Below, one piece after another: positions 17,910 through 26,639 of a DNA stretch of 64,000 bases. This DNA is from Cetobacterium_A somerae. GTDB lineage: Bacteria > Fusobacteriota > Fusobacteriia > Fusobacteriales > Fusobacteriaceae. A model generated the notes under the pieces. It did not search any database and had not been told where the DNA came from. It saw nothing but the letters and a program-made list of their open reading frames with translations. Where the stretch lies: assembly GCF_044784365.2 (NCBI RefSeq), contig NZ_CP173065.2; one strand, given 5' to 3'. The position numbers and the translations under genes are program-made. The stretch's first letter is position 1. Every line of letters starts with the position of its first letter.

Positions 17910-18857
17910 TTATTTTATATTTATAACTTTTATTAAAACCATTTTTTGTTTAAATGTTAATTTTAAATCTTTATATTCTAAATCTAATCCCAACTTTGGG
18001 CCATTTATTGCAAAATATTTCATTAAATTAAAAAGTACTTCTCCTTCATCTTTATACTTTGCTAATTTTATCCAATCCTTAAAAACTCTTTCTTCTTTCC
18101 AGATATCAATTTCTACATTGTAAAAATTCTCCTCTTTTATACTTTTTTTCAATTCATTTAACTTCAAAAATTTATTGTGTGAAAAATCTCTTATTTTATC
18201 GAAACTATTTTGCAACTCAGCTTCATCATCTTTTTCAGAAGTAATAATATCCACAATAATTAATTCACCAAAATTCTTTAAAACTCTTTTTATCTCTTTT
18301 AAAGCTTTTTTTACATCTTTTAAATGATGAAAAGTTAATCTAGTTATAACTGTATCAAAAAAATTATCTTCAAATTTTAAATTATGTGCATCTCCTTTAA
18401 CTGGAATCACATTTTTTAGATTATTTTCTTGATTTAATATTTCTATTTTTTTTATCATCAAGTCACTTATGTCTACTGCATATACTTCTTTTGCAAACTT
18501 TGAAATCTCTCTTGAGACAAATCCAGTTCCTGCACCTAAATCTAAAACTCTTTTTTCTTTATATGGATATCCTTTATTTATAAGTTGAAGAACACTATTT
18601 TTCTGATTTATATACTTTGATTCTTCATACTCCTCTGCTTGTTTATCAAAAGACATTTTATTTCGTTCATTATTTATATTACAATAATTTATAAAATCTA
18701 TATCCAAAGCTTCTAATATTTTTTTCTCAGAATCAAAACTTATTTTTATTCCATTTTCATAACGATTTATAGTTTTTATACTAACTCCTGACATTTTTGC
18801 TAATTCTTTTTGAGTTAACTTCTTTTCTTTTCTTACTTGTATAGTTTTTTCATACAT
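17910..18857 (-). CDS. XRE-type HTH domain fused to a class I SAM-dependent methyltransferase
   Basis: 315 residues. Residues 1-60 form a Cro/CI-type HTH (KKLTQKELAKMSGVSIKTIN, then RYENG). From about 68 a class I methyltransferase follows, with motif I VLDLGAGTGFVSREI, motif II YAVDISDLM, PVKGDAHNLKFEDN and TRLTFHHLKDVKKAL, the UbiE/Methyltransf_11 pattern. The methyl acceptor is unknown. The fusion suggests a regulator that senses or acts through SAM, or a small-molecule methylase under its own repression. Its promoter (18906-18935) overlaps two direct ACAATATC repeats, which suggests autoregulation. No partner gene in the same operon. Confidence 0.82.
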   Translation of the reverse strand: MYEKTIQVRKEKKLTQKELAKMSGVSIKTINRYENGIKISFDSEKKILEALDIDFINYCNINNERNKMSFDKQAEEYEESKYINQKNSVLQLINKGYPYKEKRVLDLGAGTGFVSREISKFAKEVYAVDISDLMIKKIEILNQENNLKNVIPVKGDAHNLKFEDNFFDTVITRLTFHHLKDVKKALKEIKRVLKNFGELIIVDIITSEKDDEAELQNSFDKIRDFSHNKFLKLNELKKSIKEENFYNVEIDIWKEERVFKDWIKLAKYKDEGEVLFNLMKYFAINGPKLGLDLEYKDLKLTFKQKMVLIKVINIK

Positions 18858-18905
18858 ATCTTTCTCTTCTCCATCTTTATTGTTATTATTTTAACAATTA
18901 AATTT

Positions 18906-18935
18906 ATGATATTGTTCACTTTAGGATATTGTCAA
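18906..18935 (-). promoter_or_regulatory. promoter of the XRE-methyltransferase gene with two direct repeats
   Basis: On the minus strand TTGACA (18930-18935) and TATCAT (18906-18911) are 18 bases apart. ACAATATC occurs twice (18925-18932 and 18908-18915) with 17 bases between equivalent positions, one copy over each promoter element. This is a likely operator for the HTH protein encoded downstream. Confidence 0.55.
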
Positions 18936-19241
18936 CTTTTTTTTACAACACCTTTATTTTCCTTGAATATTTACAATATTATTTTTTTACTGTCGTATAA
19001 CTGACCTATTTATTATCTCTTAATTTCAAAGAAATTACTATTTTTTTCCTTTTGCAATAAATACCAAAATAGTAGTTATTTAGTTCGCCTTGCAAACACT
19101 AGCTTTCCGATTTTCAAAAAATGTGTTTATATATCAAAAAATAAATAAAAAAAGAAAAATTTGGAATATTTATTTTCTTTTACTTTTTTGATATCATTAC
19201 AGAGTAAGAAACATATCAAAGAAAGTCGGGGGACGAAAGCC
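18936..19241. other. AT-rich gap upstream of the sigma factor gene
   Basis: No gene is supported here. Notable is an imperfect AT-rich inverted repeat, ATATCAAAAAA (about 19131-19141) with TTTTTTGATAT (about 19184-19194), just before the sigma-factor ribosome binding site. It could form a long hairpin in that leader. Confidence 0.35.
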
Positions 19242-19835
19242 ATGATAGAAATTAGAGACATTAAATTAGCACAACAAGGAGACGAGGAAGCTACTGAAAA
19301 GATTTTCCACGAGTATCAATCTTCAATCTTAAGAAACAATCGTAAATTTTTCTTAAAAGGTGCAGAATCAGACGATTTACTACAAGAAGGTTATATCGGC
19401 CTTATGAAAGCGATTAAATCTTATGATGAAACAAAAAACGCATGTTTTAACACTTTTGCAAATCTATGTATTAGAAGACAGATTATAACAGCTGTAAAAA
19501 CACATAGTTCTGCTAAATATCAAAACTTAAACTCTGCTGTTATGGGAGAAGAGTATGTTGGATTTGAAGAAGTTACTAAGTATAACGCTCCATCTATAAA
19601 CTTCTATAATCCTGAAGAGATTGTTTTAGGAAAAGAGTTAGTTAAACTTTTAGAAAATTTCTTAGTTGAAAATTTAAGTGATTTAGAGAAAAAAGTGTTC
19701 TATTATTTATGTAAAGAGTATTCATATATTGAAATTGCTGAAACATTAGATGAAACTCCAAAGAAAATAGACAACACTATTCAAAGAATTAAAAAGAAAA
19801 TACTAAACTATTTAGGAACTTATGTTGAAAAATAG
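19242..19835 (+). CDS. alternative sigma-70 family factor, SigH-like
   Basis: 197 residues. Region 2 is clear (DDLLQEGYIGLMKAIKSYDE and FNTFANLCIRRQIITAVK). Region 4 is at the C-terminus (LSDLEKKVFYYLCKEYSYIE followed by IAETLDETPKKIDNTIQRIK). There is no region 1.1 or full region 3, so this is an alternative, not the housekeeping, sigma factor. Length and layout resemble SigH of Firmicutes. ATG 19242 is chosen because CGGGGGA lies upstream; the longer open frame would start with an untypical hydrophobic stretch in the AT-rich leader. Targets cannot be told from this window. Confidence 0.85.
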   Translation: MIEIRDIKLAQQGDEEATEKIFHEYQSSILRNNRKFFLKGAESDDLLQEGYIGLMKAIKSYDETKNACFNTFANLCIRRQIITAVKTHSSAKYQNLNSAVMGEEYVGFEEVTKYNAPSINFYNPEEIVLGKELVKLLENFLVENLSDLEKKVFYYLCKEYSYIEIAETLDETPKKIDNTIQRIKKKILNYLGTYVEK

Positions 19836-19844
19836 TTATTAAAA

Positions 19845-19885
19845 TAAAAAAGCGGCTCACAATAAAAGTGAGCTGCTTTTTTTTA
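19845..19885. terminator. bidirectional terminator between convergent genes
   Basis: AAAAAGCGGCTCAC pairs with GTGAGCTGCTTTTT (one G-U pair) around a short A-rich loop, with A/T tracts both sides. It serves the sigma gene and the convergent ATPase gene. Confidence 0.88.
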
Positions 19886-22339
19886 CTTTATCTTTTTTAA
19901 AATTATTGAAATAAAAGATAATGGGAACATCCATAAAATGTTATAACCCCAAACATATAAAATATCTCTTATAGTTATTGATTCAACTAGCCAGCCAAAA
20001 TATGTCATAAATACAACAAAAATTTGGGTTAAAACTATTGCTGAAAATAATTTCCATTGAGGAAATGGCTTTGTAAAAAACCACCCTGAACGTCTTGTTA
20101 TAAATAGTAATAGATGTCCCCCAACAACTAATTGTAAAAATACTAATGTTTGTAATTGACTAAAACTTGTTATCTGACTCCACCCTTTATCAGCCCATAC
20201 AACAAGAGCAATACTTTGAACAACAGATATAATTCCTAAAACAAAACTAACTGTGAAAACTCTCTTTTTATTCCAAATAGATGGACCTGAACTTATCTCT
20301 GCATTATCATAAGCTATTGTCATTATTGGGATATCATCTAATAAAGCTAAAGATACAAGCATTATTGCTGTTAATGGAAAAAAAGAATCTCCATCTGTTG
20401 GAACAACTCTATGAATTAGATACTTTCCAATTAGTGTTACAATAACGGAAAATATCATAATATTAATTGTCATTGCTATACGATAATATATGTAGCTCAT
20501 CATTCTTGAAAATATTTTCTTAGCTTCATTTACAGCGTTCTCTATTACACTTAATCCTGGATTAGTTAAAATTAGTGCTGCTGCAGCTCTAGCTGCATCT
20601 GTCGCTCCTGAAACAGCAATTCCACAATCAGCTTGTTTAAGTGCTGGTGAATCATTAACACCATCACCTGTCATTGCACAAATATGACCTTTAGACTGCA
20701 AAACTTTTACAATTTCATATTTATGCTGTGGAAATACCTCTGCAAATCCGCTAGCTTCCTCTACTTGCTTTTGCATCTTTGACGTTATTGTCATATTTTT
20801 ATCATCTGTTCCAAAAACATCTGTTGCCAATAAAATATTGTCTCCTATTCCTAACTGGTTAGCAACTTCCTTTGCAATATTTTGGCTATCTCCTGTTATC
20901 ATTTTTACATCTATTCCCTCAGCTTTCAAAGCTTGAACAGTTGATTTACTATCAACTCTTAAAGGATCTGCCAAAGAGAATGTTCCCATATAGCTCCATG
21001 TTTCTCCATCACCAATTGCAAGTCCTAAAGATTTAAATCCATGAGATGCTAATTCATCTATTTTGTCTTGAATATTTTTTAAATTATCCCCAACTAACTT
21101 GCACATTTCAACTATAACTTGTGGAGCTCCTTTTACTATATGAAATGTTTTCCCATCTTTTTCTACTACTGCTTCTACCCTTTTTATAACTGGATTAAAA
21201 GGTATAAATTTATCTATTTTATAGCTAGACAAAGAATCTTTAGACTTTAGAAAATTTTTAATAGCTAAATCTATAACATCCTCCCCTTTAGGATCAGAGG
21301 CTAAAACTCCATATGTTGTCATGAGTTCACTCGTTATTCCCTCAACTGGAAAAACTCCAGCTACACTTAATTTATTTTGAGTTAATGTTCCTGTTTTATC
21401 ACTACAAAGAACATTTACACTTGCTAAGGCTTCTATAGAATTTAACTTAGAAACTATAGCTTTCATCTTTGATAGTTGTAAAGCTCCTAAAGCTATCGTT
21501 ACAGATATAACCGCTGGCATTGCCACTGGGATAGTTGCAACCATTAAAACCAATACTGTTTTTACTATTCTTAAAATAGTTACTTGATCTAAAGGTCTTA
21601 TTAAAATCAATTGGAATGTTACTAAAATTATTGAAAGAACTACAGCTCCAATTATTAAAAAATTACCTACAGATGTTATTTCACCTGTTAACTGACTCTT
21701 AGCTCCTGCCTCAGCCACTAATTTTGCCGTTTTACCAAAATATGTATTTACACCAGTTGCAGTTACAACGACTATTACACTTCCCTCTTTAGCTATAGAT
21801 CCTGAATATACTACGTCCTGTATATTTTTTGTAACTGGTAAACTTTCACCTGTTAGGGCCGATTGATCAACTGTTAAATAATCTCCACTTAATATTTGAG
21901 CATCAGCAGGAACTACATTCCCTAAAGCAATTGCAACAATGTCACCCACAACTAAGTCTGAAGCTGGAATCTCTTGCCATTTAGAGTCTCTTAAAACATT
22001 AGCTTTTAATGCTAAATCATTCTTCAATGCTGCCAAGGCATCCTGTGCGCTTTTATCTTGTCTCCATCCAATAAAGGCATTTAGTAGTAATAATAACAAT
22101 ATAATTATAAAATCCTTTATATCCATTGTTATTAATGAAAGTACAATTGCAGCTTCTATCATCCAAGGAATAGGTCCCCAAAAATACGGCATTAATTTTT
22201 GTAAAAGAGTTACTTTTTTCTCCTCTAATGCATTTTTTCCATCTCTTAACAATCTTTTTTGTGCTTCTGAAGTATTCAATCCATTTTTCTCATCTGTTTC
22301 CAATTTTTTCAACAAATCATCATTTGAGATTTTATCCAT
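19883..22339 (-). CDS. P-type (IIIA) plasma-membrane proton-translocating ATPase
   Basis: 818 residues. The actuator motif TGES is at 163-166, the helix-4 PVAMP at 271-275, and the phosphorylated Asp in CSDKTGTLT is D314. KGAPQVI and MTGDGVND mark the nucleotide and hinge regions. There are about ten membrane helices. The short N-terminus, lack of metal-binding CxxC and the general plan fit the IIIA H+-ATPases of plant and fungal plasma membranes, which also occur in some bacteria and archaea. It would pump protons outward at the cost of ATP. AGGAGG precedes the ATG, and it is last in an operon with ppk1 and a sugar porter. Confidence 0.88.
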   Translation of the reverse strand: MDKISNDDLLKKLETDEKNGLNTSEAQKRLLRDGKNALEEKKVTLLQKLMPYFWGPIPWMIEAAIVLSLITMDIKDFIIILLLLLLNAFIGWRQDKSAQDALAALKNDLALKANVLRDSKWQEIPASDLVVGDIVAIALGNVVPADAQILSGDYLTVDQSALTGESLPVTKNIQDVVYSGSIAKEGSVIVVVTATGVNTYFGKTAKLVAEAGAKSQLTGEITSVGNFLIIGAVVLSIILVTFQLILIRPLDQVTILRIVKTVLVLMVATIPVAMPAVISVTIALGALQLSKMKAIVSKLNSIEALASVNVLCSDKTGTLTQNKLSVAGVFPVEGITSELMTTYGVLASDPKGEDVIDLAIKNFLKSKDSLSSYKIDKFIPFNPVIKRVEAVVEKDGKTFHIVKGAPQVIVEMCKLVGDNLKNIQDKIDELASHGFKSLGLAIGDGETWSYMGTFSLADPLRVDSKSTVQALKAEGIDVKMITGDSQNIAKEVANQLGIGDNILLATDVFGTDDKNMTITSKMQKQVEEASGFAEVFPQHKYEIVKVLQSKGHICAMTGDGVNDSPALKQADCGIAVSGATDAARAAAALILTNPGLSVIENAVNEAKKIFSRMMSYIYYRIAMTINIMIFSVIVTLIGKYLIHRVVPTDGDSFFPLTAIMLVSLALLDDIPIMTIAYDNAEISSGPSIWNKKRVFTVSFVLGIISVVQSIALVVWADKGWSQITSFSQLQTLVFLQLVVGGHLLLFITRRSGWFFTKPFPQWKLFSAIVLTQIFVVFMTYFGWLVESITIRDILYVWGYNILWMFPLSFISIILKKIK

Positions 22340-22351
22340 AAATTCATCCTC

Positions 22352-23731
22352 CTAGTCATCTTTTAAGCTCCAATACTCTGAAATTTCATGCAATGATTTT
22401 CCTTTTGTCTCTGGTATTGTAAATACTAAAATAAAAAATATAAATCCAAAAACTGAGTAGATAAAAAATATTGAAGACCCTTTAAAAATTCTATTTAAAA
22501 AAATACTGTTTGCTATAATTGGAAGTGTCCATGATACTAAAAAATCACTAGCCCAGTTTACAATTCCTGCAAATCCAAGACTATATGCTCTTAAAGGAGT
22601 TGGTGATAACTCTCCTATATATAAAAATCTAATTGCTCCAGCTGAAAAGTTGTATGAAAATATAAATAGGTATACTAAATAGACAAGAAGCATTGAGTAG
22701 GAGCTTAAATATATATGTACTCCTATTATAAATAATGATGCGGACATGATGAAAGTTCCTATAAATAACAAAGTCTTTCTTCCGAATTTATCTACAGTTA
22801 ACATTGATACTAAAGATCCTATAGTAAAAAAGACACCATTTATTATACTTTGGTAAAATGCTGTATTAGGTCCTTCTGGCATAATCTTTCTAAAAATATC
22901 TGAAGAGTAATAAATCAATGGATTTATTCCACAAAGCTCTGTTAATGCTGCCATAAAAAATGATATAAATATAAGTTTTTTTAATTTCCCACTTTTTTCC
23001 ATTTGGTGTTCTATATTTTTACTTTCATCATCATTTCTATTGTACTTACTATGTGTTTCTATAAATTTGTCACAATCAATATCTGGCCAAATATCTTGCA
23101 TTATTTTTTTAGCTTCATCATCTCTGTTCTTCATTAAATACCAAACTGGACTATGAACAATATAAAATAAAAAAATTAAGTATATTGCAACTACAACAAT
23201 CTCTGTTCCATAAATTGTTTTCCACATCCATAAGTTATCTTGAATAATATTTTGATATTTTAACATATTAAAAGTTACAAAGTATCCTAAGATTATCCCT
23301 AATCCAGTTGTAAATTGTAATATTGATCCCAATCCACCTCTTATACTAGGAGGAGAAATCTCTGTGATATAGGACGGTTCTGAAGAAAATAACAGTCCCA
23401 TACCTGCTCCTGCTATACCTCTACATAGTAGAAATAATTGAAATTTATCACCAAATAAATATACACCTATTGCTCCTATTAACATAAAAATAGTTCCTAT
23501 AATTAAAGCTCTTTTTCTTCCAAGCTCATCATTTATTTTTCTTGTAAAAATACTTCCTAAAACTGCTCCTACTATAAAAACTGATAATGCAAATCCTTCC
23601 CATGCTGAATTAAGATTAAAATGTGTGGCTACATTAGTTATCGTTCCTCCTGATATTCCCATATCATAACCTAAAACAAATCCAGCGCTTCCTGCAATAA
23701 AAGCTGAAATTATGGCTTTTTTATACTTCAT
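22352..23731 (-). CDS. MFS sugar porter (sugar:H+ symporter family)
   Basis: 459 residues, twelve membrane helices. Sugar-porter signatures are present: GYDMGISGG in helix 1, DELGRKRALIIG after helix 2, RGIAGAGMGLLFSSEPSYIT, the mid-protein helix 7 region LTELCGINPLIYYSSDIF, DKFGRKTLLFIG after helix 8, and PETKGKSLHEI at the end. It probably brings in a sugar with protons. ATG 23731 is chosen because AAGGAGGG precedes it. It lies between ppk1 and the proton ATPase in one operon, so the pump could supply the proton gradient the porter uses. Confidence 0.9.
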   Translation of the reverse strand: MKYKKAIISAFIAGSAGFVLGYDMGISGGTITNVATHFNLNSAWEGFALSVFIVGAVLGSIFTRKINDELGRKRALIIGTIFMLIGAIGVYLFGDKFQLFLLCRGIAGAGMGLLFSSEPSYITEISPPSIRGGLGSILQFTTGLGIILGYFVTFNMLKYQNIIQDNLWMWKTIYGTEIVVVAIYLIFLFYIVHSPVWYLMKNRDDEAKKIMQDIWPDIDCDKFIETHSKYNRNDDESKNIEHQMEKSGKLKKLIFISFFMAALTELCGINPLIYYSSDIFRKIMPEGPNTAFYQSIINGVFFTIGSLVSMLTVDKFGRKTLLFIGTFIMSASLFIIGVHIYLSSYSMLLVYLVYLFIFSYNFSAGAIRFLYIGELSPTPLRAYSLGFAGIVNWASDFLVSWTLPIIANSIFLNRIFKGSSIFFIYSVFGFIFFILVFTIPETKGKSLHEISEYWSLKDD

Positions 23732-23748
23732 ACCCGGCCCTCCTTTTC

Positions 23749-25734
23749 TCAAAATTTATTATCTAAATAATAATTTTGATATGAGAACTCTTTTTCATCC
23801 TTATTAGGTTTTATCACAGAGTATGTTCCATCTTCGTTTTCTTTCCATCTCTTCATATTATCCTTTAGGATATTTTCAAAATACAAATCTAGTTGTTGTC
23901 TATTTTTACTATTTTTTACAGGAAACATAAGCTCTACTCTTCGTTCTAAATTTCTAGTCATCCAATCTGCACTTGATAAAAAGTATTCTTTCTCTCCATT
24001 ATTTTCAAAAATATAAACTCTGTTATGCTCTAAAAATCTTCCAACTATACTATAAACTTCTATATTTTCGCTCATATTTTTAACTCCAGGTAATAAACAA
24101 CATGCTCCTCTAACAATTAAAACTATTTTTACTCCTGCATTTGAAGCATCATAAAGTTTATCTATCATACTTTCATCTGTTAATCCATTCATTTTAGCAA
24201 TAATTCTTGCTTTTTTTCCTTTTAAAGCATTACTTATCTCTCTATCTACAAGTTTTTTAAATCGCTCTTCTAACTCTTGCGGTCCCACCCCAATCTCTTT
24301 CCAGTTTTGTCTTTCCTGTGGACTTATTAAATTAGAAAATAGATTGGAAATATCTTCACCAATTCCTTCATCTGCTGTAAATAAAGAGATATCAACATAA
24401 GGTGCTTTATAGTAGTTTCCAGTTCCTAACTGAACATATCTTCTTATTTTTTCATTTTCTTTTCTTAAAATTAAAAGAGTTTTTCCGTGAACTTTTAAAT
24501 CTTTTATTCCATAAATTACATGACATCCCACTCTTTCCAATTTTTTAGCCCACTCTATATTATCTCCCTCATCAAATCTGGCCTTAGCTTCAACTAATAC
24601 TGTAACTTGTTTCCCTTTTTTACAAGCTTTTTCTAGTGCATCAATTATTGGCGAGTCATGATGTTTTACTCTATATAAAGTTTGTTTTATACCTAATACA
24701 TCTGGATCATCTGCTGCTGTATCAATTAGCTCTGTAACTGCTTCAAAAGACTCATAAGGATGTAGTAACAATTTATCTTTTTTCTTTAAAGTTTCAAATA
24801 TATTTTCTCCCTTCATCTTCTTTAAAAATTTTTCATTTAATGATTCATATCTATATTTTTCATACCCTTTTAATCCCTCTATTGTCCATAGAAAATCTAA
24901 GTTTATAGGTCCTGATATTTCATATATCTCTGTTGTTAAAAGACTAAAGTTTTTTGTAATAAAATCCTTCATCTCTTTAGATAATTTTCTATCATATTCA
25001 ATTCTAATAACTTCACCCCACTCCCTCTCCTCTAATTGATCTTCAACTTCTTTTATTATATCTGCATTTACTTTTGAATCCTCTAAAATCTCTACACCTT
25101 CATCTCTTGTTAATCTAAAAATTCCAATCTCTTTTATTTCAAAATCTTCTAATTGAGAACTTAAATTACCTTTTATTAATTCCTCTATTAAAATAAAATG
25201 ATTTTTATCCTCTTCGAGTTTTATAACTCTTTCAAACTCTCCTCTTAATTCAACCATAATAACTTTTTTTTCTTTTGTTTTTTTCTTTTCAATCATTCCT
25301 AATAAAACTAAATTTCCAGAAGCTATTCTTGGTATCGGATGAAATGGGTCAATCTCAATTATTTCTAATATTGGCTGAATCAATCTATTAAAATAATCAT
25401 CTGCTAACTCTTTCTCTTTTTTACTTAAATTTAAATACTCTTTTATTTCAATATCTGTTTCTTTTTTTAAATCCTTTAAATATAAACTATACTCATTATA
25501 AATATTATCCACCATTTTTTTTATGGAATTATAAATTTTTTCTCTCTCTTTTTTTTCTCTTTTTTTAGGTATTCTAACCATGAAAAATTCATCTAAATTT
25601 GTTGATGCTATTGCTAAAAACATAGCTCTTTCTAAAAGTGGATTTCTTCCAGATTTTGATTCATATACTACCCTACTATTAAACTCTAACCAACTTAAGT
25701 CCCTATTATAAAGTTCTTTTTTCTTTTCTTTCAT
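23749..25734 (-). CDS. ppk1: polyphosphate kinase 1
   Basis: 661 residues, slightly short of the usual 690. The N-terminal RDLSWLEFNSRV and ASTNLDEFFMVRI are family landmarks. HPYESFEAVTELIDTAADDP follows in the middle, then GIKQTLYR and EAKARFDEGDNIEWAKKLE. The autophosphorylated His is in DLKVHGKTLLIL and a second essential His in RFLEHNRVYIF. The enzyme reversibly makes inorganic polyphosphate from ATP at the inner membrane. AGGAGG precedes the ATG. It is first in the operon; no exopolyphosphatase gene is adjacent. The pairing with a proton pump and a sugar porter is unusual. Confidence 0.93.
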   Translation of the reverse strand: MKEKKKELYNRDLSWLEFNSRVVYESKSGRNPLLERAMFLAIASTNLDEFFMVRIPKKREKKEREKIYNSIKKMVDNIYNEYSLYLKDLKKETDIEIKEYLNLSKKEKELADDYFNRLIQPILEIIEIDPFHPIPRIASGNLVLLGMIEKKKTKEKKVIMVELRGEFERVIKLEEDKNHFILIEELIKGNLSSQLEDFEIKEIGIFRLTRDEGVEILEDSKVNADIIKEVEDQLEEREWGEVIRIEYDRKLSKEMKDFITKNFSLLTTEIYEISGPINLDFLWTIEGLKGYEKYRYESLNEKFLKKMKGENIFETLKKKDKLLLHPYESFEAVTELIDTAADDPDVLGIKQTLYRVKHHDSPIIDALEKACKKGKQVTVLVEAKARFDEGDNIEWAKKLERVGCHVIYGIKDLKVHGKTLLILRKENEKIRRYVQLGTGNYYKAPYVDISLFTADEGIGEDISNLFSNLISPQERQNWKEIGVGPQELEERFKKLVDREISNALKGKKARIIAKMNGLTDESMIDKLYDASNAGVKIVLIVRGACCLLPGVKNMSENIEVYSIVGRFLEHNRVYIFENNGEKEYFLSSADWMTRNLERRVELMFPVKNSKNRQQLDLYFENILKDNMKRWKENEDGTYSVIKPNKDEKEFSYQNYYLDNKF

Positions 25735-25867
25735 AATAAACCTCCTAAGTATTTATTTAAACAGATATAGAAAATATCTCTTACCTTTCCTTTGTTTTTA
25801 ATTCATTTTTTCTGCTATCTTTAAATAGTTATCTCAAAGTATATTCTAAAGTAAGTCAAGATTTTAA

Positions 25868-25896
25868 TTGACAAATGTAAAATTTTCGGATATTAT
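25868..25896 (+). promoter_or_regulatory. promoter of the purine deaminase transcript
   Basis: TTGACA (25868-25873) and TATTAT (25891-25896) are 17 bases apart, a near-consensus vegetative promoter. Start of transcription is expected near 25903, leaving a leader of about 160 nt. Confidence 0.8.
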
Positions 25897-25902
25897 TACT
25901 GT

Positions 25903-26034
25903 GTAAATTGAATAAAGTTGTACTTTAGTGCAACATGGCGCCCACAAGAGACTCATTAGGTTGTTTTATAACAGCTCATCTTGCTAGGGTGAAGTGTATC
26001 GTTAGCAAAGGTAATCCTAGGATTACCTTTTTTT
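25903..26034 (+). promoter_or_regulatory. structured, attenuated leader RNA before the guanine deaminase-like gene (class not recognised)
   Basis: The leader contains a hairpin GUUGUA/UGCAAC near 25917-25934. A less AT-rich middle follows (GGCGCCCAC, possibly pairing with GGGTG), then TTGCTA/TAGCAA bracketing a 16-base loop, and finally an intrinsic terminator. A terminator in a long leader of a purine gene suggests a riboswitch-like switch. I could not match it to the purine, preQ1, guanidine, xanthine, FMN or T-box consensus. Confidence 0.45.
26007..26034 (+). terminator. leader terminator (attenuator) before the deaminase gene
   Basis: AAAGGTAATC/GATTACCTTT stem with CTAG loop, then a T run (26028-26034). 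It ends 32 bases before the deaminase start, so it must be bypassed for expression. Confidence 0.8.
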
Positions 26035-26066
26035 ATTTATTATTTTTTATCAGGAGGAATTTTATT

Positions 26067-26546
26067 ATGGATCACAAACTTTACTTAAGAAGATGTATTG
26101 AAATTGCAGATGAAGCAGTTGCTAGTGGAAATAATCCATTTGGAGCACTTCTAGTAGATTCTAAAGGAGATATTATCGTAGAATCTGGAAATATCGAAAT
26201 TACTGAAAAAGATTGTACAGGTCATGCTGAAACAACAGTTATGAGGAAAGCTACTAAACTTTATTCTAAGGAGTTTTTATGGGATTGTACTCTTTACACA
26301 ACTGCTGAGCCTTGTTGTATGTGTACTGGAGCTATCTATTGGGGAAATGTTGGAAGAGTAGTATTTGGAATAACAGAAAAGCAACTTCTTGAGCTTACTG
26401 GTAGCCATGAGAAAAACCCTACCTTTGACGTTCCGTGTAGAGAGGTTTTAGCTAAAGGACAAAAAAATATCGAAGTTATCGGTCCAATTAATGATGTTGA
26501 TTTACAAGAGGAGATAGTTAAGATACATAGAACTTTCTGGAAATAG
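26067..26546 (+). CDS. guaD: guanine deaminase-like CDA-superfamily deaminase
   Basis: 159 residues. The zinc site is GHAETTVMR (His ligand, catalytic Glu) and TAEPCCMCTGAIYW (PCxxC Cys ligands), the cytidine-deaminase-fold signature. Size and the NNPFGALLV and GAIYWGNVGRVVFG segments fit the short bacterial guanine deaminases that turn guanine to xanthine; tRNA adenosine deaminase is the main alternative but is less likely given the context. ATG 26067 follows CAGGAGGAATTTT. A frame opening at 25935 inside the leader RNA has no ribosome binding site. A guanine riboswitch and a purine permease lie directly downstream, which supports a purine salvage role. Confidence 0.8.
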   Translation: MDHKLYLRRCIEIADEAVASGNNPFGALLVDSKGDIIVESGNIEITEKDCTGHAETTVMRKATKLYSKEFLWDCTLYTTAEPCCMCTGAIYWGNVGRVVFGITEKQLLELTGSHEKNPTFDVPCREVLAKGQKNIEVIGPINDVDLQEEIVKIHRTFWK

Positions 26547-26550
26547 ATTG

Positions 26551-26617
26551 TTTAGTATAAAGTTGATAATAGGGATCAAATGTTTCTACAGGCAGCCGTA
26601 AATTGCCTACTACTAAA
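26551..26617 (+). promoter_or_regulatory. purine riboswitch, guanine/hypoxanthine type
   Basis: P1 is TTTAGTA/TACTAAA. Then come TATAA, P2 TTGAT/ATCAA with loop AATAGGG, GTTTCTAC, P3 GGCA/TGCC with loop region CCGTAAA, and ACTA closing the core. The specificity position in ACTA is C, the base that pairs with guanine or hypoxanthine, rather than the T of adenine riboswitches. No terminator follows; P1 ends about six bases before the CGGAGG ribosome binding site, so control of translation start is likely. Confidence 0.9.
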
Positions 26618-26639
26618 AAAATCGGAGGAATTCAAAACA

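Noticed and set aside
25903..26034. Leader read as a T-box because of AGGGTG before a terminator
   Set aside because: The invariant TGGNACCGCG antiterminator sequence is absent and the downstream gene is not tRNA- or amino-acid-related.
25935..26066. In-frame extension of the deaminase into the leader RNA
   Set aside because: No ribosome binding site before that ATG, peptide unlike the family, and it crosses the leader terminator; the ATG at 26067 has a strong site.
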